Source: Zopfochytrium polystomum (lineage: Eukaryota; Chytridiomycota; Chytridiomycetes; Chytridiales; Chytridiaceae). From it: a stretch of DNA of 64,000 bases. The DNA lies in NCBI GenBank assembly GCA_025765615.1, contig JAIVFJ010000112.1, positions 1-64,000 of the forward strand. Direction: 5' to 3'. Below are positions 34,935 to 46,100 of this stretch, piece by piece (positions within the stretch are counted from its first letter, which is position 1; the number at the start of each line of letters is the position of its first letter). The notes beneath the pieces were generated by a model. That model ran no database searches, was not told the DNA's origin, and saw only the letters and a program-made list of their open reading frames with translations. The position numbers were made by a program, and so were the translations under genes.

Positions 34935-36082
34935 TTACGAAGACGGCCCGCGACTCAAACCATCAAGATCCATTTCTTTAAAGAGATCGAGAATACCCGT
35001 TTCATTTGAATACGAAATGCCACAATCAATCGATGCTGGACGACGGAGGGTGCGCACCTCCCTGGGTGGCGGTAGAATGCAGTCAACTTCTAATGGGTAC
35101 GTTAGGCCGTAGGGAAAACATTTGTTGCACCGCCAACCTGGAACAACTGCTGAGAAACACTGGACTTCCTGTTTACTAGAAAGGCGCAATCCACAGGTTT
35201 CCTCGCAGTTCGAAGAATTCTCTGATTCGTTGTGAGTGACTGAAATTGAATTAGATAAGACGCGCAAATGTCAGACTCACCTGTTGGGTTCGTGACGCTT
35301 TCCTCCTTTACATTGCCAGTATCGGCCCCACCCGTCGCCTCGCATAAAAGCCTCAACTCTTCCAGAAACTTCGAAGTTCCTTCTCCTCCGCATTTCTTTT
35401 CAAGCTGTGCCGGCAACTTAGTGTACAGTGTGCTCTGAAGACGCCGCTTTTCGGAAAGGATCTGAAAGAGATCACATTGCTGGGCGGGCCGCTGCTTCGT
35501 TGGGGATGCTGTCGAAGAGAGTATTTCTTTGCTATCATTGTGGATTGGCTGACGGAAAGGAAATGGAGAAAGCAAGCTAGGAAGTGGCTGATGCGTTGGT
35601 CCTTGTTTCCCGCGATCCTGGCGCTTACGTCCGTTGCATCCAAGCTCCGAAACAGGTGAACGTCTGTTGGTCATATCTAAGAGCGGTTTCACGTCCCTTG
35701 TGGGTGAACCTTTCGCGCTAGTGCGCGCTGAGGGTCTCTCATCTTCATCTTCGAACGGCCAACCAGAGTGTCCGGACATTGCACGATCTTGCTGTTTGTC
35801 GCGTTGCGCTCCCGAAGTCCGCAGGCCACGTGGGGCTGGCGCATCAGGATGATTGCGTCGGTCAAGGTTGGCTGACGCGTACGCGAAGGGAGTTTCGCGG
35901 TTAGCCACCCTTGAAATATTGTCGCGCCGGTCGGCTGTGGCTTGGGGCTGCGCACGGAGGCGCCACTGTGAAGACGCGAACATTCGGAGTTTGAAAAGAG
36001 GACAGGCACAAATTTCTTGTTTTTTCAAATTGGGGTTGACACGACAAAGCGAAGAGGGCAAGACTAAAGGCGAACTGGCCAT
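34935..36082 (-). CDS. Unrecognised protein with a Cys-containing C-terminus
   Basis: I do not recognise it. The main exon ends near 35281 with NVKEESVTNPT, and a 41-base intron (GTGAGT ... CAG) joins in phase to THNESENSSNCEETCGLRLS and a final exon ending LFKEMDLDGLSRGPSS at 34935. The C-terminal exon has Cys residues in CEETC and WRCNKCF. The start is uncertain: the ATG at 36082 gives a long, poorly protein-like N-terminus, while the ATG at 35779 (MSGHSGWPFEDEDE) gives an acidic, hydrophilic start that I prefer. The N-terminal half is basic and Ser/Pro-rich, probably disordered. It lies head-to-tail between the acyl-CoA synthetase gene and the duplicated orphan gene. Confidence 0.5.
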
Positions 36083-36143
36083 TGGCTGGCGCAGTAACAA
36101 GGTACAAAAAACAAACAAAGGGAAGCGAGCAGTTTTAGTGCTA

Positions 36144-38730
36144 TCACAGTTTGGCAGCGGTTGCCTTCGAGTCCACCTCGGCATACATCTCATCGATAAG
36201 GGGTCTGAAGAGTTTAGCTGCCTCGTTACGCTTGAGCTTGAACGTTGGCGTCAACAGACCGTTATCAGCAGAGAACTGCTCTGGCACTACTCGCACGGCT
36301 TTCACGAATTCGAACCCACGCAGTTTCGCAGCGCCTCCAATCCTGTCAAGCTCCTTCAGGAGAAGGGCGCGGAAAGCTTCGGATGATGCCAGTTGGACAA
36401 TCAGCGGGTGGGGTGGTTCTCCAGGAAGAGCCGAGGGCGGCGCCGGAGTGCCAGGAGGAAGAATTCCAGCTGCAACGGCCGCTGGAACTGCCTGTTCAGA
36501 GTCTGGAACAACAATACCAACAAGTTCGTTCCGGAGCGAGTCTCCATGAACGAAGACTTGCGCCACAAGGGGGCTCTGAAGGTAGACATTCTCAATCTTT
36601 TCGGGAGCAACATATTCTCCTTGGGAAAGCTTCACAAAGGTCAGCCCTCGCATGCCGAAGTCAAAAAACTTCCTACGCCACAAAACCCACCTTGAAGATG
36701 TTCTTCTTGCGGTCGATGATATACAGACGCCCCTTTTCGTCAATGTAACCAATGTCCCCAGTCTTGAGCCATCCATCATCGGTCAGGGCCTCCTTAGTTT
36801 TCGCAGGGTCTTTGAAGTACCCGGCAAAGATATTGGTTCCGCGTTGACAGATCTCACCGCGAGGGAATGGCTTGTCCGTTGCGAGGTAGTTCATATCAGG
36901 CACTGACACAAGCTTTATTTCATTGCTAAGCAGGCAGGGAAGAGTGGTTTAGAAGCGGATCGGCGCCCTGCACTTCGACATACCAGGGAGTGATGCAGCC
37001 AACGTTCGATTTCGAATAATCATACGGCCACGCCACAGTGGCAACGGCTGAGCTCTCCGTCGATCCATACCCCTCCTGCATCTGGCAGCAGAAGGCCACA
37101 CGAAGGAATTTTTTCGTGAAGTCGGACAGAGGGGCAGAACCTGAAAGGATGACGCGAATCCGTCCACCAAGTGCTGCTTTCACCTTGTTGAAAACCAGTG
37201 CGTCCCAAAACCCATGGGTAACAAGGCCAGTTGCGTCAAGATGGTCCATTTTTGCTTGCAACGCAGTCCTGAATATGGCAGCGCGAAGCGCAGTTCCTCC
37301 CGTCGCTTTCGCCATCACCTGATCAACCACACGATTCAATAAGCGGGGAACAGATGCGAACACGGTTGGGCGCAGGGTAGCGATGTCTTCAATCAGCAGT
37401 TTCACTAGAAAGACACGGATCAGAGGGTTCACGTTGGTTCACTTCAAAATTCACCATCTCCCCGCGAGAAACCAACAGCGCAGCCCGAACCAAGAGCGCT
37501 GGACATGCACAGGCGTTCGTAAATGTGCGCAAGTGGAAGGTAGGACAAGTAATAATCCCCAACAACGGGGAGAGTGCCCATTTCCAGCAAACCACGCAGT
37601 CCGCCGGTGATGTTTCCGTGGGTCAGCATCGCACCCTTCGGCATTCCAGTCGTGCCTTCGAGGTGTTAAAAGATTCTACTAATATTTGTCTTACCAGACG
37701 TGTAAGAAAAGCACGCAATATCCTTCGAGGTCGGCAAACGGAAAGGCACGCGGTTTTTGGAGCCAAGAGCTTCCACTTCCAAGAAGCTCAAGAGTGTGAC
37801 ACCTTTTTCGGCCGCCCACTTCTTCAAGACACCGAAGGGAGTTAGCGCAACCACGGCAGGGTCCGCATGCGCTGGAGGTCCGTCCATGGAAATGATGACT
37901 TTGAGTTGGGGGCATTTCGGTGCGAGATGGATAAGGTTTGGGACTTTGTCGATGGAAGCTATCGCCAAAGGCACTTCAGCATGGTTGATTATATACTCTG
38001 CAGTTTCGGGACCGAGGGTGTCGTACAAAGAAACTGTAATGAACGAGAAAAGGTGCGCGCCAAGGTCCGCAATCATCCACTCTGGTCGGTTCACCTGGCG
38101 TTTTTTTAGTTTGGAAATTAAAATCGGCGCCAGCTTACAGCGTAAATGGCGAGGCGGAACTTTTCGCCCGCCTTGAGAATGTCGTCGTTCAGCTTGTTAA
38201 TTCCACAGCCGAAGTTTATACGGCGTTCTGAAACCTGCCGATACGACTGCCAAACGTAGTCTTTCGAAGTCACGGCACCGGTAACGGGGTCACGCACAGT
38301 CGGGCGGTGTCCGAAGCAGGGTGAGTTCGGAGCCTGCTTAAGGCCAGCCTGGAACCCGTCGTAAAGCGTTTTGATTTCGGGGAAATCCGACACCAGACCG
38401 TCAGTCAGGACGCTGCGGTAAATGCCTGGTTTATTCGGGTCACGTAAATGAAAGAACCGTGTCACGATGGTGAGAAGCATTGAAAGGGTTGGCGTCAGTG
38501 CCTGCAGTGTGTGGAGGAACAAGCCACCTGAGGCAAAAACGCATCCTCGCCCTCGCTCCCACAGCTCCCACAGCACACACACCAGTTTCCGATCCATCGG
38601 CGGGCCTTGTGTTGGGAAGCTCGACTGCGTAGGTTGGGAGCTTCACAAGCTGTTCCGGCATGAGCACAGACACGCCGTACGCGGTGGGTCGCCTGGGGAG
38701 GGCCTTGCCGTGATTCGACGACGCGCTCAT
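36144..38730 (-). CDS. Long-chain acyl-CoA synthetase
   Basis: This activates fatty acids to acyl-CoA with ATP. The N-terminus [20 protein letters not shown] (38730) has an intron near 38580-38460, then [19 protein letters not shown]. The AMP-binding signature [19 protein letters not shown] is split by an intron near 37690-37650. Further motifs are [36 protein letters not shown] (adenylate-binding), [20 protein letters not shown] and DRKKNIFK (hinge and catalytic Lys region). It ends [14 protein letters not shown]. Length and motif order fit the ACSL/Faa family. At least six exons. The upstream region contains a GA/GT microsatellite at 38887-38970, which is a CT/AC tract on the coding strand. 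Confidence 0.9.
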
Positions 38731-38885
38731 TGTGAAGGTCTTTGCGGTGAGACGAGGGAGATTCTGCTGCGATTGCTAAACGTTGATTTTGTTTTGGGGG
38801 GGTCGCTCTCTCTCCCACTTGATCCCTTTCCACCAACAACACTTCTCCGTTTCTGGGATTGAAAGGACGACTTGGAGAGATACTT

Positions 38886-38886
<1 letters not shown>

Positions 38887-38916
<30 letters not shown>

Positions 38917-38970
38917 GAGAGCGAGAGAGAGTGTGTGTGTGTGTGTGTGTGAGAGAGTGAGAAAGAGAGC
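38887..38970. repeat. GA/GT microsatellite
   Basis: A run of GA units interrupted by aca and gc, then about ten GT units, then gagagagtgagaaagaga. It lies about 160-240 bases upstream of the acyl-CoA synthetase start and is a pyrimidine-rich tract on that gene's coding strand. Confidence 0.9.
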
Positions 38971-39379
38971 AAAGGGAGAAACTCTCGTCAGTTCCAGTCC
39001 ACCGTCCGTGGTCTGTCTGCATGCCTTCCTTGCCAGTTGCCCACAGACAGACAACCTGTCCTCCATCAAACAAAAAAACGCAAAAAGACAACGACCATGC
39101 AGCTAAAACTGTCACACGCTGGGGGCATCAGCGTGACGTCAAGGGGTCGCGATGAGATCATACAGGGCTCTCGTGACCCGGAGCGCAGAACATAAAATGG
39201 AGGACCGGATCGGACTTTCTCATTCTCCGAGGGTTGAGGAGAAAAACAACATTTGCAGAGGGATTCTGGACGTTGGGCTTTCTTACAGTAAATACGTGCA
39301 AAACTGCGTGTTGGCACGTAAGGTAGCAAAACGCAAGTGTGGGCCGTTCAGAAGACAAGAATCCTTCAAAGTGCCACCG

Positions 39380-39710
39380 TCCTGGCTCTCCACACAAAGC
39401 ATGATCATGAAAAAATGAGTGGGCAAGTTCGAAATTCGAAACAAATAAAGGACATCACTAGAGTCAGCAAGAACGGATGAGTGTTTGGCGTTGAGCATTC
39501 TGTCCGACGGTGCAAAAACTTCTGTTGATGTTAAATTTTTTTTTAGGAGGAAATCAGGTTTGAAGAGGGTTTTCTGCCTGCACAGGACCAATATTGGTGC
39601 TGCGCCAGTGAGATTGAAGCTGCCGATGTATGAGGATACTGACTATCATTCTGCTGCGACACATTTCCGTTTTTGCCAGCGGAACAGGTTTTCTTATGTG
39701 TGTTCCCCTC
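39380..39710. repeat. Diverged dispersed repeat, copy 2
   Basis: It shares ordered blocks with 16200-16490: ctctccacacaaagcatgat, ttttctgcctgcacaggac, gacacatttccg, and gccagcggaacaggttttct. No coding potential is supported. Confidence 0.45.
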
Positions 39711-40308
39711 TCTAAGTAGTTTGAGCGACGGTGTTAACAAACCAAATAGAATCATGCTTTTGCCTTTTTCCTTTCCTCTGCTGCACAGTGGCACCATATT
39801 TGATTCTCGTCTTCTGAACGGCCTTAAGTTCATCTGTTTCCGAGGAGGAATCAGTCTTGTTCGATACATTAGAGAGTTTTTGCATATCGTGTTGTTGGAC
39901 CCCGGCAGCACTGCGCGGTGTGCTCCGCACGGCCTGGGCTTCATGGGACGAGTCCAATTACGAACTAGAAACTATGGGCACTGTCGTGATCGTTCAATTC
40001 TTTTTCGCTTGCGGCGGAAATGCCAAAGCCGCCGACACCACTCTTTCTTCAATTTCTCGATTATTTGGCTACTTTGGCAGCAATAAGGTCGCTGCCAAAG
40101 CCGTTTGAAGTTGCATGTGTGGATTTGTGTCGATGTCTTCTAGTTTCTTCCTTATTGTGTTTTTCCATTTTTGTTATGGCTTTCCCCCCCTTTCCTCTCT
40201 TCTTACTTTTTCACCTTTTCTCCAAGAAATCTCTTGTGAGAAACTGGTGAAGATTGTCCCAGTTGTCACCTCGCTTTTTCTTCATGTGTAAGTGGACTGA
40301 TTGCTTTT

Positions 40309-40711
40309 TGTCAGGAAAATGGCAGGACAAGGCAAGGCAAGGTAGAGAAGGAACTGAGAGGAGTGATGATTGTTTTGGAAACAATGATTCACTTGAGGGA
40401 TGGTGTCAGGAACAGGGCAGGACAGGACCAGGCAGACAAGGAACTGAGAGGAGTGATGATTGTATTGGAAACAATAATTCACTTGAGAGATGGGACAGGT
40501 CCCCCATCCCCCTTTTATACCTCTTGAGAGTGTTCCTTGTCAAGACTCAAAGAAAGTTCCAGAAAGAGCAATTAGTAATACAATGATACCAATGATACCA
40601 ATGACAACAAGACAAGTCAGGAAAGCAAAGAAGGTTCCAGAAGGTTCCACAAGGTTCCATGAAGGAATGTTCTAGAAGGTTCCAGAGGTTTCCAGAGGGT
40701 GATTCATAACA
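40309..40711 (-). mobile_element. Short-family LTR, copy 3, partly duplicated
   Basis: On the minus strand it starts TGTTATGAATC at 40711 and ends at the first cctgaca at 40404. A second, duplicated 3' part of the LTR with the same ggaactgagaggagtgatga segment extends to 40309. It faces copy 4 head-to-head across 262 bases. No target-site duplication matches across either end, but its inner flank AACAGAGGGC is the reverse complement of the inner flank of copy 4. Confidence 0.75.
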
Positions 40712-40973
40712 AACAGAGGGCCGACATTCTACTTACTGCAGAATGGCCGTAGGTGGGAGTAGCTTTGTCACTTGCAGAATCAGCACAAGGGAGGCCTTGT
40801 GTGTCCTGTGGTGGGGGGTTCAACCCTCTTGAGCAAGGGCTTTCTACTCTGCTTGGATTGAACAGACAGCCGACCAGAAACAGAACCTCACCTGTGAGGG
40901 TGCCTTGCGAGGCCTTGTCATGTGCGACACAAGTTTCACCAGTGGCAGAAAAATCTGTTCACAGCCCTCTGTT
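40712..40973. other. Spacer between facing LTRs
   Basis: The 262-base spacer begins AACAGAGGGC and ends with its reverse complement GCCCTCTGTT. No primer-binding site, polypurine tract or coding motif was seen, so it is not obviously retrotransposon interior. Confidence 0.6.
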
Positions 40974-41281
40974 TGTTATGAATCACCCTCTGGAAACCTC
41001 TGGAACCTTCTAGAACATTCCTTCATGGAACCTTGTGGAACCTTCTGGAACCTTCTTTGCTTTCCTGACTTGTCTTGTTGTCATTGGTATCATTGGTATC
41101 ATTGTATTACTAATTGCTCTTTCTGGAACTTTCTTTGAGTCTTGACAAGGAACACTCCCAAAAGGTATAAAAGGGGGATGGGGGACCTGTCCCATCCCTC
41201 AAGTGAATTACTGTTCCCAATACAATCATCACTCCTCTCAGTTCCTTGTCTGCCTTGCCCTGTCCTGCCATGTTCCTGACA
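40974..41281 (+). mobile_element. Short-family solo LTR, copy 4
   Basis: It runs from TGTTATGAATC to CCTGACA, 308 bases, with a perfect 5-base duplication CTGTT (40969-40973 and 41282-41286). The TATAAAAG box is at 41166-41173. This is a clean solo LTR and the best reference copy in the window. Confidence 0.9.
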
Positions 41282-41354
41282 CTGTTGTTACAGTAGGGAA
41301 GCTAAGGCGCCTCGCAGACTTACTAAAAGACACACACTCCAGCTCACACTGGTC

Positions 41355-41455
41355 AAATGCATAACACTGGCAGGGAATCAACCCTGGCACGTAGCACACC
41401 TGACTGCACGTACATGTGCGCTAACCATTGCGCTATTATGTCTGTTCCTCACATA
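41355..41455 (-). pseudogene. tRNA-like sequence (relic or SINE head)
   Basis: On the minus strand TAGCGCAATGGTTAGCGCA matches an A-box and D-arm, and GCCAGGGTTGATTCCCTGCC, about 35 bases on, resembles a B-box and T-arm but lacks the conserved C in the loop. A 7-base pairing of CATAATA with TGTTATG is possible at the ends. The anticodon arm does not fold clearly. It could be a tRNA pseudogene or the head of a SINE. Confidence 0.35.
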
Positions 41456-43179
41456 GTCCGGACCTTTACCAAATAGTTCATTTACTATGCCGTTCCATTT
41501 GTGTATGCGTGTCTCTTAATTGGATTTTGTCCTTCGTTGTCTGTCTTCAAACCTGTTCACCACAGTCACCCCCAATGGACTCTGTCCACTGCTCTGACTC
41601 CACTCCGCAAAGCCGCACCCATCTGGCAAAGTTGTTTTGCTGGCACGCACCAAGAGGGCTCTGACAGGCGTCGCCGTCGCCGGCCTGTCTCCACCATAGA
41701 CAGACTTCATTCCTTTCATGGGCCAACACTTGCGGCACTGGGTGCTGGACAGGTACTTCCCACCTCCGCCTCCAATAGATGAAGAGGCAGACATACTTTG
41801 TCTGTTGTCCACAATCTCAACTGCGAGGACAACAGGATGTTGAGCCTGCAACCTCAAATAAAAAGAGTATACCGCTTTAACTGATAATTGTGAGGATTAT
41901 CACTTTGACTCAACCAAACAACGTTTCACAAAAGTGACACAACACAGCCGGAACCATTCTCATCATTTTCATGGGTTATTATTGTGCCTGCAAGCTGAAC
42001 CACTGGGATTTGGACTGTCTCTTTGGTGAGACCATGTATATTATTATTATTATTATTATTATGCACTAAGTTGCAGGCTGAATGGTCAGGCTACTCTGCA
42101 TTACTGGCAAGAGGCCCTCCACCTCAGTTGTGTAGAGCTCTCCCTTTGACAGGAGAGGTGCCAAGTTTGAGACATGCTGGCTGTTGCTGAGTGAACGATG
42201 GTGTTTGGTCTGTCTTGTGCCTCTTGCTCCTAACCAGTCAGTTCCACCTAACAATAGTAATCTACTCTTTATGTTTGCTTGGGTATGCTGTGCAGCAGAT
42301 ACAATGTTGCAGTATTTGGTGCTCGTGCCGGCGCGTGAAGTGCCCAGAGTTCGAATTCCGATTGGTGCATTGCTATTGCACAGTTCAGTACCAGTTTGGC
42401 ACATGCCTTTTTGCTAAGTCCACAGAGGTACCTCCTGTGACGGAAATTTGCGCACATTTCTCATTCGAAGTTGAGCTCCTCCTTTGAGGTTCAGCCTGCA
42501 CTGCGTTGCGATCTGGGTCCAACAACAGAAAATGCAGGCACTAATTGAGAACATAATCGAACAAATGGCAGGTTGTCAAAAGTCAAGATGCCACCTTTGC
42601 ATGGTAAGTGTCGATATGACATTTTCCATCTTTGCCAGGTGTATGACTTTTGTTCAGGTTGCGGTCCAAAGGGTTATGATTTGCACCTGCGGCTGGGGCC
42701 GAGGCAGGGGCTGCGGCATTCATGGGGGAACATTGGTTGGGAGCTTACCATATGGAGGGGTTCTCAAAAGTCCTGCGGACACTAAAACTGGTAAAATAGA
42801 AATCCTCAGCAAAACCGATAAACTTGGGAGTTTTTTGGCTATCTCATTGTATTCATTAAGACTGCAACACATTTCTGTGCGCGTGGCTATCTTTTGAATT
42901 GCATCACAATAGACATGGTCGCATAATATCGGCGCTGGTGCATCCATTTGAAACCTCAGCAAACGACATTTTTTTTCTGGAGCCGCCGTGCTTTTTTATT
43001 CTCTTTGTTTTCTTGGAGATGCTGGTTATTTGACAAACCAAAAAAGGGAAAAGCATGAGGGGGGAAACCATTTTTCCAATGAAAGAAAAAAAAAAAAAAA
43101 TTTGTATGCACCCTCGACTAACAGGACAGCGACAGAGACTGAAAAGATAAAGTTGAATGTTGCAAAATTTTTCATCTGT
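41456..43179. other. Gene-poor stretch
   Basis: No gene is supported. It has a TTA microsatellite (42039-42061). ORFs at 42184-42897 have no family motif. The last 200 bases lead into the Ser-rich gene and include an A-rich run at 43086-43100. Confidence 0.45.
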
Positions 43180-43221
43180 ATGGTGAGACGACAGGCACCC
43201 GTCATGAAGGGCAGCATCACC

Positions 43222-43262
<41 letters not shown>

Positions 43263-44878
43263 GAACAACAAGAACAACATCAACATCATCAACACCCTCA
43301 TTTCCATCGGCAGCACCCCCAGCGCGACGGCATCATCGTCAGTTGACCCGCAACCCGGCCACGTGTGCAGCGACAGCGTCATGGATGGGTCTGGCCCCCG
43401 TCCAAGTTCAGAGTCCGCGGCCCGCCCGTCCCTCTCAACTCGGTCCTCGTCGCGGAATCTCCGGCTGGCCGACGTTTTCACTCGGTCGTCTCGCACAAGG
43501 AATGCCACCGCTTCTTCTCAGTCACCGAACATGATTCCAAGGCCGGCTACGTCCGCCGACTTCTTTCCTGATCGCTTCTCCTCGGACGGTGTTCGCCTTG
43601 CTGGCGACTCGACTGACACCGAAGCCACCCATTACGCAGCAGTCTCGCTGGACATGCCGCCAGGAGCGTACGCGGGCCGCGTTTACGGCCTGTGGCAGTC
43701 GGGGGACGACGGCTTCGCACCTGATGATCCTCCTGGAGCCGCTGGTGGCTCTTTTGCCGGGCGCCCCAACGGGAACGGCTTCATTCGAGGGTTCGAGAAC
43801 TTCAAAGAGTAAGTTTCGTAACGACATTCAAACTATATTCCTGATTATGGACCTTTTAAGATCATTGAAAGGGAAAGGTCTCTTCCGATCAGTTTCGATG
43901 AAAGATCCCTCCCGCGGGGCGAAAGCTCCTGCTCTTCGCTCTAGGCCATCAATTTCATCAATTAGATCGCTCAACATGGCATTGGACAGTGACAGACCAC
44001 CTGCAATCGGCACCGAGAAGTACGGTTATAACTCCAATGATATCCCTACGGTTCCTCCTTTTGCAAATTTGCACCGAAAGCCGTCTTTCACTGGACACAT
44101 GCTCAAATCGCCAGTTCATCACGATGGCGTAGAAAGCCTTTACACCCCTTCATCTGCCAATCCGTTCATGGTTTCCCGCGCGATGGAACTTCACGACGAT
44201 GCCCTTGCCACAAAAGTGTTCTCTGTTCATGGAACTGGCGGTTCATCACAATTCACTCGAAAGAACAGTCTCAGAGATGCGACAACCGCTTCTGCGAGTA
44301 GTCTGGGTCGCTCAAACTCTTTTAATGCCCACGTATCAGCAGCCACACCCCATTCGCACCGCCATGCGCACCAATTCGCTTCCTCGACAGCTTCCAGCCG
44401 ATCACGCCGTGAGGTAGTATCACCGGTAGTTGGACTCGCGTCACACAGCACTCCCGACTCCGATGACGATGGCAGCGTCGATGATGAAGAAGATTCTGCG
44501 AGCATATGGCGTCGTCATGGCATTGACCCAGCGTTCGCAGCTCCCGGATCAGCAGCTGATGTCTCCTCGATCGCGTCTGGCATTTCGGGAGCCTCTCGTC
44601 GAACGCCAGCGAATGGAGCTCACCGTCACCATCCCTTTCCCCCGTCACCACCATCTTCACAGGCCCGAACGCAGCTTCACAATAAGTTGTCAGTCCAGTT
44701 GTCGCAAATACGTGACGATGCAGCATCCATGACATCTTCAATTGCGACGGCCGGTGGGAACGGTCAAGACCGAACCACGTCCCTTGTTTCGACTCGCACA
44801 GCTTCCAATTCTTCTGCACTTTCCTCTCCCCTCAGCAGTGTCGTTGGTGTTGCCAGTGGGTTGCATTTTTCTGGCTAG
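43180..44878 (+). CDS. Ser-rich protein with a poly-Asn tract, unrecognised
   Basis: Two exons join in phase at an intron of about 50 bases (donor GTAAGT near 43810, acceptor AAG near 43860), giving GFENFKE followed by SLKGKGLFRSVSMKDPS. The N-terminus has an uninterrupted run of Asn encoded by an AAC microsatellite (43221-43278). The rest is rich in Ser, Thr, Pro and His and probably disordered. Repeated RSxS-type sites, such as FRSVSMKD, RSRPSISSIRS and RKNSLRD, would suit basophilic kinases. The start could be 43180 (MVRRQAP) or 43204 (MKGSIT). I recognise no domain. It ends SGLHFSG at 44878. Confidence 0.55.
43221..43278. repeat. AAC trinucleotide microsatellite
   Basis: About nineteen AAC units with two AAG interruptions, inside the coding frame of the Ser-rich protein, where they encode poly-Asn. 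Confidence 0.9.
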
Positions 44879-45299
44879 ACATTTTTCAAGCATCAAGACT
44901 CACGCCCCATACCTTCCTTTTGTTGCCCCTCCCCGCTTGCCTTTCCCACCTTCTCGCTTGGTTGACTTCTCAGTGCATTGAGGCATTTGCCTCCGAAAGA
45001 TTTTGTTAACTTCATACGTTGATTTAAGCTTATTTCTCCCTCTGTTCACATTCCAGTAGATACTGTCGGTGGTCAAACCATGGATGTTTTCGCGCGTTTA
45101 ACTTCATGCTTCGACACTTCACTTGCGTACCGAGAAATATAATCTATCGGTTCGCTTATTTTGTTGTTTGCATAGCTCTGCAACGGTCGTTCGGAGAGTC
45201 CCCCATCGGTTCGAGTAAAGACCGCAGCATCGCTTCTTGTTTAAATATTTCCTTGTCAAAAAAAAAAAAAAAGAGAGAGAACGCATTTTCACACCCCCA
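44879..45299. other. Intergenic stretch
   Basis: Between two plus-strand genes. It has a short A-rich run near 45258-45272 and no other feature. Confidence 0.5.
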
Positions 45300-45935
45300 A
45301 TGCCCAACCAGATAAACAAGAGGCGTAAGAACAAGGTGAGGTGTGTTACTCAGCCATTACTCCGTCCTGGATGCTAAAACTCGTTGCGCCAAGAACAAAG
45401 CTACCAGAATCGCTCGGCAAACTCAGAAATTTCGAACCAAGTCGACGTCTGTGCACCTGGTCCGCCGCATTAATCGTGAAATCGAAAACGGGTCAGCCAA
45501 CAATGACCAAGACGAATCGGACGCCGCATCCACCGTCTCAGTTCGAACGGGGCTAATGATGCGGAAGGCGAAAATCGGCAAAAATGGATCGCTGATGGGT
45601 CCAAAGCGGCTATCAGCGAAGAAAGTGAAGAAGCTGAATCACCAATCGAGGATGGTACGTGTCTCCCACTTCTTTCCAGATCGATCTCTCCCCACATGCC
45701 AACAATGCGGTACTTCCTCGTGTTGTAGGAGCAAACTCGAATGATTGCTGCGGGACTACTGGATACGGACATGGTAGACGTTGTAGAGAGTAGTCTAGGG
45801 GTCGGGTTTGTGAAGACCAGCAAGCGGAGAAACGGTGCCAGTCCTGTTGAAGCTGAGAAGGAGATGGAAGTGGAAGTAGTAGATGACGCAGACGGCCCCG
45901 GAACGGTGTTGGGAAGGCCAGGAGTGTTATTTTGA
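45300..45935 (+). CDS. Small basic protein, unrecognised
   Basis: Three exons join in phase. Exon 1 (45300-45335) encodes MPNQINKRRKNK. A 58-base intron ends at 45393, after which NKATRIARQTQKFRTKSTSV follows. A second intron begins after SRM (GTACGT near 45655) and ends with GTAG near 45730, giving EQTRMIAAGLLDTDMVD. The middle is Lys-rich (MGPKRLSAKKVKKLNHQSR) and the C-terminus acidic (EAEKEMEVEVVDDADGPG). Basic-then-acidic small proteins of this kind often act in ribosome assembly (for example Alb1-type factors), but I cannot assign a family. Confidence 0.55.
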
Positions 45936-46100
45936 GCTTGTTTCTCTTGATGCTGTTGCTGCTTCAAAATTGTCGAGAATGAATATCTGACGTGCTCCAA
46001 ATCACTACCCGAAGATCGACTTCAATAAGATTATTGATAGCAAGAAGGAATGCAATTTTGTAACAGCAAGCTTTATTGGGATCCCAATGATAAGCGATCA

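Larger units (their letters stand above)
38731..40308. other. Gene-poor stretch with a microsatellite and a diverged repeat
   Basis: It contains the promoter side of the acyl-CoA synthetase gene, the microsatellite at 38887-38970 and the second copy of a dispersed repeat (39380-39710). ORFs at 39673-40250 show no family motif and I reject them as genes. Confidence 0.45.

Noticed and set aside
39673..40250. Overlapping ORFs of 76-137 residues
   Set aside because: No family signature; part of a region that resembles a decayed repeat.
42300..42420. Second tRNA-like B-box (gagttcgaattccg)
   Set aside because: No convincing A-box or paired arms at the required distance.
42484..42897. 137-residue plus-strand ORF
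   Set aside because: No motif, no intron support and composition like the flanking intergenic DNA.
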